A stretch of 36,493 bases of DNA from a bacterium. GTDB taxonomy: Bacteria > Bacillota > Clostridia > Lachnospirales > Lachnospiraceae. Where the stretch lies: assembly GCA_030539495.1 (NCBI GenBank), contig JAUNRX010000021.1, positions 1 to 36,493 of the forward strand. The letters are read 5' to 3'. The translations under genes were made by a program, and so were the position numbers. Under the pieces are notes generated by a model that saw nothing but the letters and a program-made list of their open reading frames with translations, was not told where the DNA came from and ran no database searches. This document shows, one piece after another, positions 22,483 through 30,842 of the stretch (position 1 is the first letter of the stretch; each line of letters begins with the position of its first letter).

Positions 22483-23466
22483 CTAATTTGAGGAGGAATT
22501 CGCTGCAGCCGCACTGGCAGCAACTGCCGCACACATAGCGGCTTCTTGTGCTACAATCATGGAGATTGTACCATTTACCACTGCTGTCTGCATCGTCTCT
22601 TGCTTATAATATTCTTTTTGTGCAATCATGCCGGCATACATAAAACGTTGTTTTCTAGTGATACCGCTAAAGAAACCAAATCCTTTTTGCTTTGACAACC
22701 ATTCATCGTTTTCAATCATTTTCCCTACAATTTCATTTAACTCTGCCCCGGACAGAGCAAGTATGCCAAGCGTCGGAAGTTCATATCCGGTACCATATGG
22801 ATATCCTAATTTCTTAAGCAGATCAAAGAGTTCTATTGTTTGGCTGCATTTACGTTCTGCCGAACCATCACAAAGAGCAAGTACGTGGCTCAATGACTGA
22901 ACGGCATTGGAGGAAAAGAACTTTCCTTTTAAAATTTTATAACAATCTTCTACATCTCGCATTAGCACGTCGTCCGATTTTTCTGATACAGCCATTAACG
23001 CGCAGAATGCACTATCTTCTCCAGAGGTTAACCATGGGTGTTCTGCCTTCATGGCATCGTAGAGTTTTCTAGTTCTTAAGGAAATGCGCTCATAATCCTC
23101 CGGCTCAGCCATCTCGGCAATGGACATAGCTGCTAATGGAAGGTAAGTAGAGCTCCAAAAGTTTTTCTTTAATAATTGATAAACAGCTAAGCCCTTTTCC
23201 AGCATCTGCTCCGGATCATCACTGGCTGCCATCATAGTCGCAATTGGAGTACGCGCGGTACTTCTAAATTCTGAAAAAGCTCCTACTTTCTGCTTTAATA
23301 AGTCTCTGCATTTTTTTAATGTTTCTTCTTCTGCAATTTGGCCCTTTGCTGTGAAAATACTTGCACAGGCTAAATGAATTGCCCCACCATCCCAGGCAAA
23401 TACATTTTTTATACACTCTCTATTCCGAAGCAGGTTTTGTAAATGTAGTAGTGTTTCGTCATTCAT
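22483..23466 (-). CDS. DUF4003 family protein
   Basis: A 327-residue soluble, helical protein resembling the DUF4003 family of Firmicutes, function unknown. Recognisable features are FAWDGGAIHLACASIF near the N-terminus, FSEFRSTARTPIATMMAASD, PEQMLEKGLAVYQLL, then CALMAVSE, and GYPYGTGYELPTLGILAL. The C-terminus is alanine-rich (AAVAASAAAANSSSN). ATG 23466 was chosen because AAAAAGGAG lies nine bases upstream; an ATG seven codons earlier (23487) has a weaker site and remains possible. It is converged on by the Crp-like gene. Confidence 0.82.
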   Translation of the reverse strand: MNDETLLHLQNLLRNRECIKNVFAWDGGAIHLACASIFTAKGQIAEEETLKKCRDLLKQKVGAFSEFRSTARTPIATMMAASDDPEQMLEKGLAVYQLLKKNFWSSTYLPLAAMSIAEMAEPEDYERISLRTRKLYDAMKAEHPWLTSGEDSAFCALMAVSEKSDDVLMRDVEDCYKILKGKFFSSNAVQSLSHVLALCDGSAERKCSQTIELFDLLKKLGYPYGTGYELPTLGILALSGAELNEIVGKMIENDEWLSKQKGFGFFSGITRKQRFMYAGMIAQKEYYKQETMQTAVVNGTISMIVAQEAAMCAAVAASAAAANSSSN

Positions 23467-23548
23467 ACTGTTTGTCTCCTTTTTCATAATGAATCCCTAT
23501 TTCCTCAATTATATTTAATTCTCCTTAGGATGCCAAGAGAATTTATAA

Positions 23549-23577
23549 GAAAAAGCCGTATCTGTTAAGATAACGGC
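23549..23577 (-). terminator. Terminator of the anti-sigma-like gene
   Basis: GCCGTATCT pairs with AGATAACGGC (one bulged base) and is followed on the minus strand by a T-rich tract. The 85-bp element lies between this hairpin and the gene's stop codon. Confidence 0.8.
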
Positions 23578-23589
23578 CTTTATTTACGC

Positions 23590-23674
23590 GAACAACGAGT
23601 CAAAGTCATGTATACATGACCTTGGCGACTGTCGCGATAACGAGAGAAACTCGCAGAGCGTGTTTCTTCTCGTT
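23590..23674 (-). repeat. 85-bp structured element, copy in 3' UTR of the anti-sigma-like gene
   Basis: A full copy matching 5455-5539 at the same length. On the minus strand it starts AACGAGAAGAAAC, 11 bases after the stop codon. Hairpin 1 pairs this with GTTTCTCTCGTT (one bulge), hairpin 2 is GCGAC-a-GTCGC, and hairpin 3 is the 12-bp stem CAAGGTCATGTA with TACATGACTTTG. The end CTCGTT complements the start AACGAG, so an alternative closed structure is possible. Confidence 0.85.
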
Positions 23675-23685
23675 ACTCTATTTAA

Positions 23686-24774
23686 TTAGCCTGCGTAAGG
23701 AAGTCCAGCAAATACTTCCCATCCGATCACGGCTTTTCCATCTATAACGAAATTTTCTAAGTCTACTTCTAAATAGCCAGTCTCCCCACTTTCTGCTTGA
23801 AGATAGAGCCATTTACCATCAATAACGTTCAGCGTTTTCGCCTTATCTCCAACTTTTAATTGGGTTGCATAGCCGCCATTGCGATCCATAGATTTATAAA
23901 GCTTGACATCTTTAATTGTCTTTACAGTATATTCAAACTTTATTTTCTCGTCAAAAAGAGTGGTTTCTTCTAAACAGTAGTTTCCTGTAATCTTGGAATC
24001 ACTATGGTTATTCTCAACCATCTGAACCGTAGTTTCTTTCCATGTGCCAAGAATTCCCCCTGGTTGATTGATTTTGAAACTTCCGTCGTCATTTACCTTA
24101 ATGTTATCAACTTCATCACGGAACGTTCCAACCTTTACAAGTTTCTTATTTTCGTAATTATATACGTCTGTTAAGTAATCATCGCTAAAGTATTGGTTCG
24201 TAAACAGCAGTTGTACAGAGTCTGCTTCTTTTGTCAGCGCTGCTGCACGTAGCTTTAAGCCCTCTTCACGATCAACACTTCCCTTGATTGTCTGATCCCC
24301 TAACGTAATTTCAAAATCAACCATACTCGTTCCCGTAGAACTATTTTTAAGTACGATTTCTTCTTTTTCACCATCAAGATCCAAGTCGATGTAGTTCTTT
24401 CCTTCCTTTAACTTATAGAACGTACGATCCGTAACGTTTGTTATAGATGGTTGTGGAGTCTCTGTAATCGTAGCGGCTTGATTTGTTTGGCTTGATTGGT
24501 CAGAGCCACCACGAAGTGCAAGTGCTCCGGCTGCAAGTCCAGCTGTAACAACAAGTGCTGCTGCTGTTCCTTCCATAATCTTTAATAGGTTCCTTTTCTT
24601 ATTAATTAACTGTGTATTCATTCGAATTTCCTCTTTTACCGTTTCGTCCTTTTTGTCTGCTTGATCTGAAGGCTGTTTTTGTACTAATTCCCTCATTAAT
24701 AACTCTTCTGCTTTTTTTGATGTTTCTGCTGGTACTTCTATCTTATCTAACATTTCCATTAATTTGCGTTCCAT
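23686..24774 (-). CDS. Putative anti-sigma factor with SH3-like ectodomain
   Basis: A 362-residue single-pass membrane protein. Residues 1-61 are charged and cytoplasmic (MERKLMEMLDKIEVPAETSK), about 64-86 form the membrane span, then a TxP-rich linker, a calcium-loop-like YIDLDLDGEKEEIV (about 128-141) and a C-terminal bacterial SH3-like segment (VGDKAKTLNVIDGKWLYLQA). Its start overlaps the sigma gene by 16 bases, and the pairing and topology fit an anti-sigma factor that senses the envelope. An internal ATG at 24621 (residue 52) has its own GAGG eight bases upstream and aligns exactly with the start of the paralogue at 26348. The function is inferred from context. Confidence 0.75.
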   Translation of the reverse strand: MERKLMEMLDKIEVPAETSKKAEELLMRELVQKQPSDQADKKDETVKEEIRMNTQLINKKRNLLKIMEGTAAALVVTAGLAAGALALRGGSDQSSQTNQAATITETPQPSITNVTDRTFYKLKEGKNYIDLDLDGEKEEIVLKNSSTGTSMVDFEITLGDQTIKGSVDREEGLKLRAAALTKEADSVQLLFTNQYFSDDYLTDVYNYENKKLVKVGTFRDEVDNIKVNDDGSFKINQPGGILGTWKETTVQMVENNHSDSKITGNYCLEETTLFDEKIKFEYTVKTIKDVKLYKSMDRNGGYATQLKVGDKAKTLNVIDGKWLYLQAESGETGYLEVDLENFVIDGKAVIGWEVFAGLPYAG

Positions 24775-25256
24775 GTGTAGTCCTCCTTCTCTAATATTGT
24801 CTTTAGTTGTTTTTTCGCTCGGAATAAATAGGTTCGTATCGTATTCTGATTTTTACCCATGAGTTCTGCAACTTCCACTAGGGAGTAGCCTTGATAAAAA
24901 TGCAGGTAAATAACTAATTTATAGTTTGGTGGCAGTTGGCGTAAATATGTAAACAGATCCTTTTCGTCTGAAGTCATTGCTGGTAAATCTTCCTCTAATG
25001 CCGTTGTCCTCTGGAACCATGCAGACTTTAATAGACTTTTGCAGCAATTTACAGTTACTCTTATAAACCATGCCTTTTCATGCTCTGCGCTTTCAAAGAC
25101 AGGCGTATGTTTACAGTATCGAAGAAATACCTCCTGAAAAATGTCATCGGCATCGGATTTGTTCTTACAGTATACCATTGCCAATCGGTATACATGATTT
25201 TTGTTACGCTCCACTAATTGGTGGATGCTTTCTGGATTATGTTCGAAAGAACTCAC
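24759..25256 (-). CDS. ECF-type RNA polymerase sigma factor
   Basis: A 165-residue sigma70-family factor of ECF size. Region 2 is visible in VYRLAMVYCKNKSDADDIFQ and EVFLRY, with EKAWFIRVTVNCCKSLLKS at its end; region 4 in LRQLPPNYKLVIYLHFYQGY and SLVEVAELMGKNQNTIRTYL. It has no region 1 or 3. The start is GTG 25256, seven bases after AGGAGG. It overlaps the downstream membrane protein gene, the presumed anti-sigma factor. The unusual element at 25298-25333 upstream is repeated before the paralogue gene, indicating autoregulation and a small regulon. Confidence 0.93.
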   Translation of the reverse strand: MSSFEHNPESIHQLVERNKNHVYRLAMVYCKNKSDADDIFQEVFLRYCKHTPVFESAEHEKAWFIRVTVNCCKSLLKSAWFQRTTALEEDLPAMTSDEKDLFTYLRQLPPNYKLVIYLHFYQGYSLVEVAELMGKNQNTIRTYLFRAKKQLKTILEKEDYTWNAN

Positions 25257-25297
25257 TTTTTGTCCTCCTAAGTTGTTGTAGTATTTTCTGTTCTGTT

Positions 25298-25333
25298 ATA
25301 TATACTTTTGAAATCGTTGTTTCGTTTCAAAAA
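25298..25333 (-). promoter_or_regulatory. Conserved TTTTGAAA-N11-TTTCAAAA promoter element, copy 1
   Basis: On the minus strand TTTTGAAACGAAAC begins the element, and TTTCAAAAGTATATAT ends it, about 42 bp before the sigma gene start. The GAAACG part sits where an ECF -35 would lie relative to a GTATATAT -10-like box, while TTTTGAAA/TTTCAAAA also makes an 8-bp perfect inverted pair. Further TTTCAAAAA motifs follow at 25335-25366. Confidence 0.75.
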
Positions 25334-25427
25334 CTTTCAAAAAGTTTTATAATTTTTCAAAAATAGTTAGTTTACCTTATTTTAAGTATGCTGTCTAGTG
25401 ATTTTTTCATCATAGTATTGGAGTTAT

Positions 25428-26348
25428 CTAACCTGCGTATGGAAGTCCGTCAAATACTTCCCATCCTCTAACAGGTGTTCCATTGATGATAAGATCTTCT
25501 AAGTTTAGTTCTAAGTATCCGTTCTCTCCGCTTTCCGCTTGAAGATAGAGCCATTTACCATCGATAACTTTGATTGTTTTCGCCTTGTCGCCAACTTTTA
25601 ATTCCTTAGCATAGCCACCATTACAATCCATGGATTTGTACACTTTTACATTTTTGATTGCTTTAATGGAGTATTCAAACGGAATTTCTTGATCAAATTG
25701 TGTTATCTCTTCTAAGCAGTAGCTTCCTGTTATCTTGGAGTCAGTATAAGTGTTTTTCACCATATGTACTGTTGAGTCTTTCCATGTACCAAGTATTCCT
25801 CCTGGCTGGTTAATTTGAAAACTTCCGTCATCAGCTATCTTGATCTTGTCTACTTCATCACAGAATGTGCCAACTTTCACTAGTTTCTTATTTTCATAGT
25901 TGTATACATCGGTTAAATAATCATCGCTTAGGTATTGATGGGTAAACATAAGCTGAATGGAATTGGATTCTTTTGTAAGTGCTGCTGCGCGTAATTTTAA
26001 GCCATCTTCACGATCAACGCTTCCCTTGATGATCTGATCACCTAATGTAATTTCAAAATCAACGATGCTTGTCCCTGTGGACTTATTCTTTAATTCAATT
26101 TCTTCCTTTTTGCCATCAAGGTCAAGATCAATGTAGTTCTTTCCTTCTTTTAAACTGTAGATACTTCGATCTGCTGTAAATGATGCCGCTGGAGTTGCAA
26201 TAATACTTGTTGCCTGAGCGAATTTGTTTGTTGTACCACGAAGAGCCAATACTCCGGTTCCAATGCCTGTAGTTACAAGAAGAGCTACTGCACTGCCTTT
26301 CATTATTTTTAGTAAGTTTCCTTTTTTCAATACGAATTGTGAATTCAT
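25428..26348 (-). CDS. Paralogue of the anti-sigma ectodomain without cytoplasmic domain
   Basis: A 306-residue protein almost collinear with residues 52-362 of the protein at 23686-24774, with most residues identical and the same C-terminal GWEVF-x-GLPYAG. It begins MNSQFVLKKGNLLKIM, so only a short basic N-terminus precedes the membrane span, and the 51-residue putative sigma-binding part is missing. It could act as a decoy or competitor in ligand binding, a second sensor, or an envelope protein of the regulon. ATG 26348 follows AGGAGG by nine bases. Two copies of the conserved promoter element lie upstream. There is a 171-bp gap to the sigma gene. Confidence 0.8.
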   Translation of the reverse strand: MNSQFVLKKGNLLKIMKGSAVALLVTTGIGTGVLALRGTTNKFAQATSIIATPAASFTADRSIYSLKEGKNYIDLDLDGKKEEIELKNKSTGTSIVDFEITLGDQIIKGSVDREDGLKLRAAALTKESNSIQLMFTHQYLSDDYLTDVYNYENKKLVKVGTFCDEVDKIKIADDGSFQINQPGGILGTWKDSTVHMVKNTYTDSKITGSYCLEEITQFDQEIPFEYSIKAIKNVKVYKSMDCNGGYAKELKVGDKAKTIKVIDGKWLYLQAESGENGYLELNLEDLIINGTPVRGWEVFDGLPYAG

Positions 26349-26391
26349 TTTTTATGTCCTCCTAATTTTTCGCTTTCATTACTTTCCTGTC

Positions 26392-26427
26392 ATATATACT
26401 TTTGAAATTCATGTTTCGTTTCAAAAA
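26392..26427 (-). promoter_or_regulatory. Conserved promoter element, copy 2
   Basis: TTTTGAAA, an 11-bp spacer beginning CGAAAC, then TTTCAAAAGTATATAT on the minus strand, 44 bp before the paralogue's start codon. It is the same arrangement as copy 1 with the same spacer length. Confidence 0.75.
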
Positions 26428-26488
26428 ATTCATATTTTTTTAAAAAGTACTTTGCGTTTTGTTTTCGCCGGTTTTTTACCGTTCTGCT

Positions 26489-26524
26489 ATATATACTTTT
26501 GAAAGATCGCATTCGTTTCAAAAA
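26489..26524 (-). promoter_or_regulatory. Conserved promoter element, copy 3
   Basis: A third copy, 97 bp upstream of copy 2, with TTTTGAAA, 11 bp beginning CGAA, and TTTCAAAAGTATATAT. It has no separate gene behind it and acts presumably as a second start for the paralogue gene. The remaining gene-free sequence 26525-26660 is A/T-rich with no feature seen. Confidence 0.7.
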
Positions 26525-26660
26525 GTTTTACTTTTTTTCTAATCTAGCGAAACTTTCTATTCTTTGGTCGTACTGCCTATGGTAAAATCATTTTGATAAA
26601 TGTGGAGATACTATTTGTGATTTGAATTGAATAACGGGAGTAATTATACAATTGACGATA

Positions 26661-26735
26661 AAAAAAGCTCTGATATCATATAAGGGACAAGCTTCACTGA
26701 AACTTTCTCCTCTTTTATGATACAGAGCTCTTTTT
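26661..26735 (-). terminator. Terminator of the GH3 gene
   Basis: A stem of about 19 bp joins AAAAAGCTCTGATATCATA (from 26662) to TATGATACAGAGCTCTTTTT (26716-26735), with one bulge, followed on the minus strand by TTTTTTATCG. The long loop is 35 bases. It probably works in both directions. Confidence 0.85.
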
Positions 26736-26760
26736 ATTTATTTCTTATAGAAAAGTAATG

Positions 26761-29322
26761 TTACACTAAGGTTAAGCTGGCAGCGTCCTTACATAACATT
26801 TGGATCTTATTTAACATACGGATTGCACATACCTGTAGTTCTGCACGCGTCAAGTGATATGGATGTGCCTCGTCTTCTAATGCTTTCATAATGTCATTAA
26901 GGTCGGATGCTGCACCTGGCATGATTAAATCATTTCCGGCTTTTACACATCCTGCTGCCGAAGCTTCTTGATGTACGCTTGCTGGATTTTTCATAAGCGT
27001 AGTTGTAACATACCAATCAGTCATAACGATTCCTTGATATCCCCATTCATCACGAAGTACATAGGTCTGTACATCTTTACTTGTACAAGAATGCTCACCA
27101 TTGATTAAATTATAGGAAGTCATAAGGGCATGTGGCTGTGCTTCTTTGACACAAATCTCAAATCCTCTAAGATAGATTTCACGTAATGCACGTTCGCTTA
27201 AAATGCTGTTGGATGTATAACGATTAGTCTCCTGGTTGTTACATGCAAAATGTTTAATCGTCGTACCACAGCCCTTATGCTGTTGCACACCTTTTGTCAT
27301 TGCAGCTGCAATCAGGCCACTTACCAATGGATCTTCGGAATAATACTCGAAGTTACGTCCGCAAAGTGGAGAACGATGAATATTAAGAGCAGGAGCCAGC
27401 CAAAGATGCACGCCGAACTGCTCCATTTCTGCACCCACTATGTCACCACATGTATTTACCACCTCTACATTAAAGGACTGTGCCAAATCAGTTCCAATTG
27501 GAATTGCTACACAATACTGATAGTACTCTGGAGCAGAGCATTCTTCTTCGGAAGGTTTTTCTTGCTGGAATTTTGCCATTTGCTCTGGATCAAACAATTC
27601 CATCATATCTTCGCTCACTGGGGATGACGTTGATCTCACTTCTCCATTTACAACCTTATATGCTGGGCTAATTCGAATTCCTGCAGGACCATCTGCCATC
27701 ACTAAGCTTTCTAAATCATAAGAAGGATCCAAGCGGTTTGTCGTTTCTCCAGCGGCTCCGGCAACTCCAAATGCTGCGGCTCCGATCACGCTGTCTTTTC
27801 TAACTTCATCGGAAAATGCACCAATACAAAGATATGCTAGTTCTTTATTGGATAGAGAGGCTGCAAACTGTTGAACCGTTTTATCTCCTGATTTCACTTG
27901 ATCCCAAGTGATTTTGTCATTATTATGATACTCCTGTGCTTCTGAAGAATAGTTGATTTCCTCTGTAATAATCTTTGTTGCATCGACTGAGAGGATCTTT
28001 GCTTGTGCTCGCTGTTGTTCTTCTTCCTTATAGAAGTTTGTAGTAACCGCAGGCTTTTGTTCCTTTACCTTGTCTCCAACACAGATATTCTTTCGCTTTC
28101 TTACGACTGTAGTTTGTTCTATCGAAATTCCTGCACAAACTTTCGTATGTCTGGAACTATTTCCAACATGAATATAGTAAATACCCTTTTCTAATAGATA
28201 GGAAGCGGTTTCTTCGTCATAGGCTGCCATATCGGTCGTCTTAAAACGAACGGTAAGAGTACAGCTTTCTTTTGGCTGTAATTCTTTTGTCTTTGCAAAT
28301 CCAGCAAGCTCCTGATAAGGGCGGTCTAACTTCTCAGAAGGAGCAGAATAATATACTTGGACTACTTCTTTTCCAGGTGTTTTACCAATATTCGTGACCT
28401 GTACTTGGAGTGTAATCTCATTTTCATCTGCTGTCATTCCTTTTGCTACGACTTCAAATTCAGTATAGCCAAGTCCATAGCCAAATGGATAACTAACCCC
28501 TTTTCCTACTGTGTCAAAATAACGATATCCGACATAAATGCCTTCTTTATAGTAGGTATCGTTCATATCGCCAAATCCCTCTGTGGATGGATAGTCTTCA
28601 ATATTTGTCCAAGTCATTGTCAGTTTTCCTGATGGATAAGATGTTCCAAGCAGAAGGTCTGCAAGCACGTCTCCGGTTGGTGTTCCCAATTGGCCAAGAA
28701 GTAGGATATTTTTCACTTCACTTACTGGTGATAACTCTACCATACCACCGACATTTAAAACTAACATAAATCTTTCATATTTTTCATTTAATGCTAAGAT
28801 ATCGCGTTTTTCTGCCTCTGTTAATTCCATGTCTCCTGATGTAGGCGTACGATCTGATCCTTCTCCTGAGTTTCTTGCCAATACATAGATTGCGACCTCT
28901 CCTTCTCCATCTAATGGAAGTTCATACTCTGGTTCTTGCATTACTCGTCCCATAGCAAGGATCATTGCAGGAATTCCAGCTTGTTTTGCTTCTTTCTTTA
29001 TGCCATTATGGAATGCTTGTCTTGCAGTATCAAACACAAGGTCATATTGATCTAGCCATGAAGTTGTTGTAATCTCAAATCTGGCATTTTTAAGACCTTC
29101 CTCAATCGTTGAAAAATGTCGTACGTTTACATCTCCGGAACCCGTACCACCCTTGATTGTCTTTCTTGCACCATTTCCATAGAGGGCAATCTTACTTGCA
29201 TTATGAAGTGGAAATGTTCCATCCTTCTTTAAAAGCAACGTACATTCTGCTGCTAGGCGGCGTACCTGTTCCCTATGTTCTACTTCAAATGGCTGCACTG
29301 CATTCTCATTAATTCTAATCAT
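26761..29322 (-). CDS. GH3 glycosidase with permuted domain order
   Basis: An 853-residue glycoside hydrolase family 3 enzyme with inverted domain order. The alpha/beta sandwich domain comes first (about residues 15-260; GNGARKTIKGGTGSGDVN), then a fibronectin-III-like domain (about 310-390; GKEVVQVYYSAP), and the TIM barrel last (about 500-850). The nucleophile is Asp769 in IVMTDWYV, and KHFACNNQETNR is the usual substrate-binding motif. Such permuted enzymes are known in rumen clostridia and act as beta-glucosidases or related exoglycosidases. There is no signal peptide, so it acts on imported oligosaccharides. ATG 29322 follows AAAGGAGAG; a longer reading has no ribosome-binding site. It is probably regulated by the AraC-type gene 120 bp upstream. 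Confidence 0.93.
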   Translation of the reverse strand: MIRINENAVQPFEVEHREQVRRLAAECTLLLKKDGTFPLHNASKIALYGNGARKTIKGGTGSGDVNVRHFSTIEEGLKNARFEITTTSWLDQYDLVFDTARQAFHNGIKKEAKQAGIPAMILAMGRVMQEPEYELPLDGEGEVAIYVLARNSGEGSDRTPTSGDMELTEAEKRDILALNEKYERFMLVLNVGGMVELSPVSEVKNILLLGQLGTPTGDVLADLLLGTSYPSGKLTMTWTNIEDYPSTEGFGDMNDTYYKEGIYVGYRYFDTVGKGVSYPFGYGLGYTEFEVVAKGMTADENEITLQVQVTNIGKTPGKEVVQVYYSAPSEKLDRPYQELAGFAKTKELQPKESCTLTVRFKTTDMAAYDEETASYLLEKGIYYIHVGNSSRHTKVCAGISIEQTTVVRKRKNICVGDKVKEQKPAVTTNFYKEEEQQRAQAKILSVDATKIITEEINYSSEAQEYHNNDKITWDQVKSGDKTVQQFAASLSNKELAYLCIGAFSDEVRKDSVIGAAAFGVAGAAGETTNRLDPSYDLESLVMADGPAGIRISPAYKVVNGEVRSTSSPVSEDMMELFDPEQMAKFQQEKPSEEECSAPEYYQYCVAIPIGTDLAQSFNVEVVNTCGDIVGAEMEQFGVHLWLAPALNIHRSPLCGRNFEYYSEDPLVSGLIAAAMTKGVQQHKGCGTTIKHFACNNQETNRYTSNSILSERALREIYLRGFEICVKEAQPHALMTSYNLINGEHSCTSKDVQTYVLRDEWGYQGIVMTDWYVTTTLMKNPASVHQEASAAGCVKAGNDLIMPGAASDLNDIMKALEDEAHPYHLTRAELQVCAIRMLNKIQMLCKDAASLTLV

Positions 29323-29442
29323 CTTTTTCTCTCCTTTACCCTTATATCTATGTAAACTTTTTAGCTTTACCAAGTTGATAAGATTACTATAAGGCTTCTT
29401 TCCTATTCTGTATTTCATTATCTTAATATTTTTTATCACTTT

Positions 29443-30660
29443 TTAACTTTCGTAAAATGTTTTATTCAGGTATTCCTTTTGATATTGTCCGGGCGACTGG
29501 TGCATTACTTTCTTAAAGATTCTTGAAAAATAGCTTTGAGGGGCCATATTCATATACTCTGCTATGCTGGCAATCGATTTTCCTGAATATTTTAATAGTC
29601 TACAAGAAACTTTAATCTTCTCCTGCATAATATAGCTTGAAATTGGCATTTCCATCTGTTCTGAGAATATACGGGATAAGTAGACCGGATGGATCCCAAT
29701 ATCATTTGCAATGTCCTGTAAGGTCATCTTCTCTAATATGTGTTTCGCGATATATTGTTTGCATTGATCAATATAGGGAGATTTTACGTGTTGCTTGGAT
29801 ACGGCTGCTTTAATTAATCGTTCATATTCCTTCATACAGCTATTCATAATACGTTCCATTTCAAGTACCGTCTTAGCTTTGGATAGTGTCTGTAACGAGA
29901 CATCACTAAGAGCATAGGATTCCGTATCGCTGACCCCTGCCATAATTGCATATCTAGTCATTAATGTAATCCAAGCAATATTTTTATACTCAGTTTGCTT
30001 GCTTTGGGATTCAGACAAGATTCCAATGGACTCCTCTGTATATATGTGGGAAACTTCGTTCATTCCTGCATAAAGTTTGTCATACTCTCCACGAATAATA
30101 TAGTCCGCATACCGCTTTTCATCTTGATAAGAAAAATGAATCTTCTCTTCTTCTGATGTATTTAGTAGGTATTCGGTTAGTTGTTTATGTATCGTTTCCT
30201 CTACAGCCTTATTCTCTCGTTCATTTTCAAATAATGTTTCCTGGGACTCATAGTTCTCTGTTAAGATGCCATATACAAAAGAAGTAATCTCCTTTAGGTC
30301 TCTAATATTCATATAAGGAATGGAAAGTGTAGTATTTTGAACCTTATTCCTTGTCAGATAGGCACGGTTGCTATGCTGTATGTTTCTCTCTAGGGAAACC
30401 GGTCCAATAATTACATAATGAATCTCATATTTAAAGATGGTATATAGAAAGCCGTCATCATCACATAACAAACAAATTGCCTTAGAATTCTGATACTGTA
30501 AACGAAGTTCTTTGGATAAGGAGGGGTTGCAGCATAGCGGATCTTGCTGATTAAAACTTTCAAATGGGGTTGTTATTAGATTACCTTTCGAATTCATTAC
30601 TCGAATTCCTATATGATATAACGTATTTATTTTATGTAAGACAAATTCTAGTTTGTTCAT
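29443..30660 (-). CDS. AraC family transcriptional regulator
   Basis: A 405-residue regulator. The last 100 residues are a double helix-turn-helix of the AraC/XylS type: MTLQDIANDIGIHPVYLSRI and then SIASIAEYMNMAPQSYFSRI, closing FKKVMHQSPGQYQKEY. The N-terminal 280 residues form an unusual sensor part with several cysteines (CCNPS, CLLC) and no cupin-like motif. It lies directly upstream of the GH3 gene in the same direction and probably activates it in response to a sugar. The start is ATG 30660 after GGGAGGAG. Confidence 0.9.
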   Translation of the reverse strand: MNKLEFVLHKINTLYHIGIRVMNSKGNLITTPFESFNQQDPLCCNPSLSKELRLQYQNSKAICLLCDDDGFLYTIFKYEIHYVIIGPVSLERNIQHSNRAYLTRNKVQNTTLSIPYMNIRDLKEITSFVYGILTENYESQETLFENERENKAVEETIHKQLTEYLLNTSEEEKIHFSYQDEKRYADYIIRGEYDKLYAGMNEVSHIYTEESIGILSESQSKQTEYKNIAWITLMTRYAIMAGVSDTESYALSDVSLQTLSKAKTVLEMERIMNSCMKEYERLIKAAVSKQHVKSPYIDQCKQYIAKHILEKMTLQDIANDIGIHPVYLSRIFSEQMEMPISSYIMQEKIKVSCRLLKYSGKSIASIAEYMNMAPQSYFSRIFKKVMHQSPGQYQKEYLNKTFYES

Positions 30661-30696
30661 ATACGTTTTCTCCTCCCTAGTTATTCTTTATAGTAC

Positions 30697-30729
30697 ATTA
30701 TAACAAATTAAAGTTGATGTTTTAACTTT
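30697..30729 (-). promoter_or_regulatory. Promoter and dyad of the AraC-type gene
   Basis: On the minus strand TTAAAA (30720-30725) and TATAAT (30697-30702) have a 17-bp spacer. AAAGTT (30710-30715) and AACTTT (30724-30729) are an inverted pair over the -35 region, possibly an operator. Confidence 0.5.
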
Positions 30730-30784
30730 TATTTCTATATAAGAACAGTCTCCGTACAACTAGGATCCCCTATTTGCTGACAAG

Positions 30785-30823
30785 AAAAGGAGATGTCTCC
30801 TATTATTCGAAACCTCTCCTTTT
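30785..30823 (-). terminator. Terminator of the amidohydrolase gene
   Basis: AAAAGGAGA at 30785-30793 pairs perfectly with TCTCCTTTT at 30815-30823 around a 21-base loop that itself can fold (GGAGAC and GTCTCC parts). It lies just after the gene's stop codon. Confidence 0.75.
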
Positions 30824-30842
30824 TTGGTATATTCTGATTCCT

